A stretch of 64,000 nucleotides of DNA. Source: Pseudomonas fluorescens. GTDB lineage: Bacteria > Pseudomonadota > Gammaproteobacteria > Pseudomonadales > Pseudomonadaceae. The stretch spans positions 1,357,501 through 1,421,500 of the forward strand of contig NZ_CP012830.1 of the NCBI RefSeq assembly GCF_001307155.1, given 5' to 3'. Below the pieces are notes generated by a model. The model saw only the letters and a program-made list of their open reading frames with translations, was not told the DNA's origin and searched no databases. Positions 62,572-64,000 of the stretch are shown here, piece by piece (positions within the stretch are counted from its first letter, which is position 1; every line of letters begins with the position of its first letter). A program made the position numbers and the translations under genes.

Positions 62572-62604
62572 GCTGACGTCGACGATTGTCGGCGTCAGCT
62601 TTAT
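62572..62604 (+). terminator. Terminator after hemL
   Basis: GCTGACG-T-CGAC, loop GATT, GTCG-G-CGTCAGC, then TTTAT. A strong stem with one mismatch and a short T-run, 11 bp after the hemL stop. Confidence 0.85.
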
Positions 62605-62697
62605 CCTACCTGCCTAGCTTATTTCTTACGCGATACTGATAATTCCCCCAAAAGCGGCAGATATATTCCCCGCGCGGCAGAAAAACGAGTAAAGACT

Positions 62698-62727
62698 TTG
62701 TAAGGTGGGTCCTGCTTATTTCATAAT
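62698..62727 (+). promoter_or_regulatory. Sigma-70-like promoter before the Sel1-like gene
   Basis: TTGTAA at 62698-62703 and CATAAT at 62722-62727, with an 18-bp spacer, 59 bp before the start at 62786. Upstream bases are A/T-rich. Confidence 0.4.
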
Positions 62728-62785
62728 GCGCGCTTATTGGATCCCTCGACGGGTCCGCGCGCCCTTCAGAGGTAAGTCGATTCCC

Positions 62786-63340
62786 ATGAACCGCACCGGC
62801 CGCGCCCTTGCACTGGGCTGCCTGTTGCTCCTTCAGCCCCTGCTCGCGCATGCACAAGCAGGCGGCAACTCGTTGTTGATCCCAGCGATGGGTCGTTGCA
62901 CCCTCAATACCCAGCCTGAAGACCTGAAGGAGGCGCTCGCCGCCTGCCAGAAAGCGTCGGACGCCGGGGATGCGGAAGCGCAATACGAGTTGGGCGAGTT
63001 CTACTACGACGGCAAACGCGTGCCGCGCGACCTCAATCAAGCCCTGAGCTACTTCGAAAAAGCTTCCCTGCAAGGCCACGCTCAGGCGCAATTCAAACTC
63101 GGCATCATGTTCTTCCATGGCGAAGGCGTGCCGGCCAATAACGTTCAGGCATATATCGTGCTGAAAATGGCCGCGGTCAACGGCGCGGAAGATGCGCTGG
63201 ACACCGCCGACGAAGTCGCCGAACACATGCAACGCAGTGAACTGGAAGTTGCGACCCAGGTGCTGGGGCAAATTTTCCGTAAATACCTGATGGAACTGCA
63301 AAGCGCCGACGGGCGTACGCCTTTCTCGCCATTACCCTGA
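62786..63340 (+). CDS. Sel1-like repeat protein, secreted
   Basis: A 184-residue protein with a signal peptide (LGCLLLLQPLLAHAQ, cleavage near residue 24) and Sel1/TPR-type repeats: ASDAGDAEAQYELGEFYYDG at about residue 63 and ASLQGHAQAQFKLGIMFFHG at about 99. These make helical pairs used for protein contacts. No catalytic motif. The start at 62786 follows AGAGGTAAG. By order it corresponds to PA3978. Confidence 0.86.
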   Translation: MNRTGRALALGCLLLLQPLLAHAQAGGNSLLIPAMGRCTLNTQPEDLKEALAACQKASDAGDAEAQYELGEFYYDGKRVPRDLNQALSYFEKASLQGHAQAQFKLGIMFFHGEGVPANNVQAYIVLKMAAVNGAEDALDTADEVAEHMQRSELEVATQVLGQIFRKYLMELQSADGRTPFSPLP

Positions 63341-63354
63341 ATCCAGCGCGGGCA

Positions 63355-63488
63355 GTGTGGTGAGGGGGCTTGCCCCCGTCGGCCGGTCCGCGTTCGGGCG
63401 CAGCAGTCGTAAAGTCGGCTGACGCGTTGTGACAAATTGATTTCAGGGCCGCTTCGCGGCCCAACGGGGGCAAGCCCCCTCGCCACAG
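63355..63488. repeat. REPIN, type B, close to the 59607 copy
   Basis: TGTGGTGAGGGGGCTTGCCC at the left is inverted as GGGCAAGCCCCCTCGCCACA at the right. The interior shares CGTCGGCCGGTCCGCGTTCG and TCGTAAAGTC with the 59607 copy. Confidence 0.88.
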
Positions 63489-63494
63489 TGAGGC

Positions 63495-63824
63495 TTACTT
63501 CTCAGGCATCGGCATCGGAAACGGCATGACATTGCCGACCGCGCCACGGGCTTCGCTGATTTTCGGGGTGCCCATACGCTCGACTTCGTCGATGCGCACA
63601 ATCGAATGCATCGGCACAAAACTACGCACCACGCCCTCGAATTGAGCCTTGAGCTTCTCTTCGCTCGGATCGACGACCACTTGCGTGCGCTCGCCAAAGA
63701 CGAACTCTTCCACTTCCAGAAAGCCCCACAGATCACTTTGATAGATCTGCTTGGCGTACATTTCGAACACCTGGCCCTGGTTGAGGAAAATCACCTTGTA
63801 GATTGGAGCTTCACGTTTGGTCAT
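63495..63824 (-). CDS. DUF1820 family protein
   Basis: A 109-residue protein of DUF1820, with VIFLNQGQVFEMYAKQIYQS near the N terminus and EVEEFVFGERTQVVVDPSEE in the middle, and a FVPMHSIVRIDEVERMG segment. No signal peptide or catalytic motif. The function is unknown. By order it corresponds to PA3979, beside miaB. The start at 63824 (MTKREAPIYKV) is the family start. Confidence 0.83.
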   Translation of the reverse strand: MTKREAPIYKVIFLNQGQVFEMYAKQIYQSDLWGFLEVEEFVFGERTQVVVDPSEEKLKAQFEGVVRSFVPMHSIVRIDEVERMGTPKISEARGAVGNVMPFPMPMPEK

Positions 63825-63959
63825 GGTGGGCGAACAACACATCGAGGGATAAAAATGAGGGCGCGAACTATAGCATAGCCGCTGGACGCACGACGGTAGG
63901 AACCTGGGGACTTGTTCCCTATAATGCGCGGTTCTTTGAATCACGTGATGAACCCGTCC

Positions 63960-64000
63960 ATGGCCAAGAAGCTTTACATCGAAACCCACGGTTGCCAGAT
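63960..64000 (+). CDS. miaB: tRNA-2-methylthio-N6-dimethylallyladenosine synthase, 5' end only
   Basis: The first 13 codons give MAKKLYIETHGCQ, the MiaB start with its first iron-sulfur cysteine in THGCQ; the rest lies beyond the window. MiaB adds the methylthio group at A37 of tRNAs. An in-frame ATG at 63945 is possible but not used in relatives. A TATAAT -10 box lies at 63920-63925, without a clear -35. Confidence 0.85.
   Translation, partial: MAKKLYIETHGCQ

Noticed and set aside
63945..63959. Upstream in-frame start (MNPS) for miaB
   Set aside because: MiaB relatives begin at MAKKL; the added residues are not conserved.

Overview
The window is high-GC, densely coded bacterial chromosome from a Pseudomonas of the fluorescens/putida type. 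The evidence is gene content and order: bauA, 8-oxoguanine deaminase and adenine deaminase on the left, and tesB, rhlE, hrpB, amn, aidB, ladS, thiD-thiE-hemL and miaB on the right. Several families of short intergenic inverted repeats (REP/REPIN) typical of this group also occur. From memory of P. aeruginosa PAO1, the left edge resembles PA0132-PA0148 and the part from about 34.8 kb onward resembles PA3942-PA3980. The stretch between them is accessory. No rRNA, tRNA, CRISPR array, prophage or complete insertion sequence was seen.

Layout. 0-7.7 kb: nitrogen-compound and nucleobase catabolism (partial bauA with a divergent LysR gene, a RutR-like TetR gene, an IMPACT protein, an SDR beside a MerR relic, 8-oxoguanine deaminase, adenine deaminase). 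7.8-13.9 kb: transporters and regulators (two MFS pumps, an ArsR-like and a LysR regulator, a quinone-reductase-like enzyme). 14.0-17.7 kb: a copper efflux module, copZ / secreted protein / copA-cueR, with two CueR boxes. 19.1-26.8 kb: a quinate/shikimate catabolic island (dehydroquinate dehydratase, quinate/shikimate dehydrogenase, TetR regulator, QuiC1-type dehydroshikimate dehydratase, MFS transporter, chemoreceptor). 26.8-32.7 kb: an unassigned catabolic cluster under an IclR regulator (EamA transporter, TIM-barrel isomerase, Gfo/Idh/MocA dehydrogenase, FAD dehydrogenase). 32.8-64 kb: mainly core genes.

How the genes fit together. The quinate island has every step from quinate or shikimate to protocatechuate, plus a transporter and a chemoreceptor, so sensing, uptake and catabolism are adjacent. 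The IclR cluster carries a repeated half-site, TTGGAATT, in front of both of its catabolic transcripts, which points to one regulon. The first genes of both catabolic units carry the same AATAACAA motif just upstream of the ribosome-binding site, a fit to the Hfq/Crc catabolite-repression motif.

The non-coding features most worth a second look are three collinear 98-bp elements with DnaA-box-like cores, a 258-bp element with 22-bp perfect terminal inverted repeats next to hrpB, a possible leftward small RNA near 51.7 kb, and five ~130-bp REPIN elements, two of which are nearly identical in sequence and flank the thiD-thiE-hemL block.
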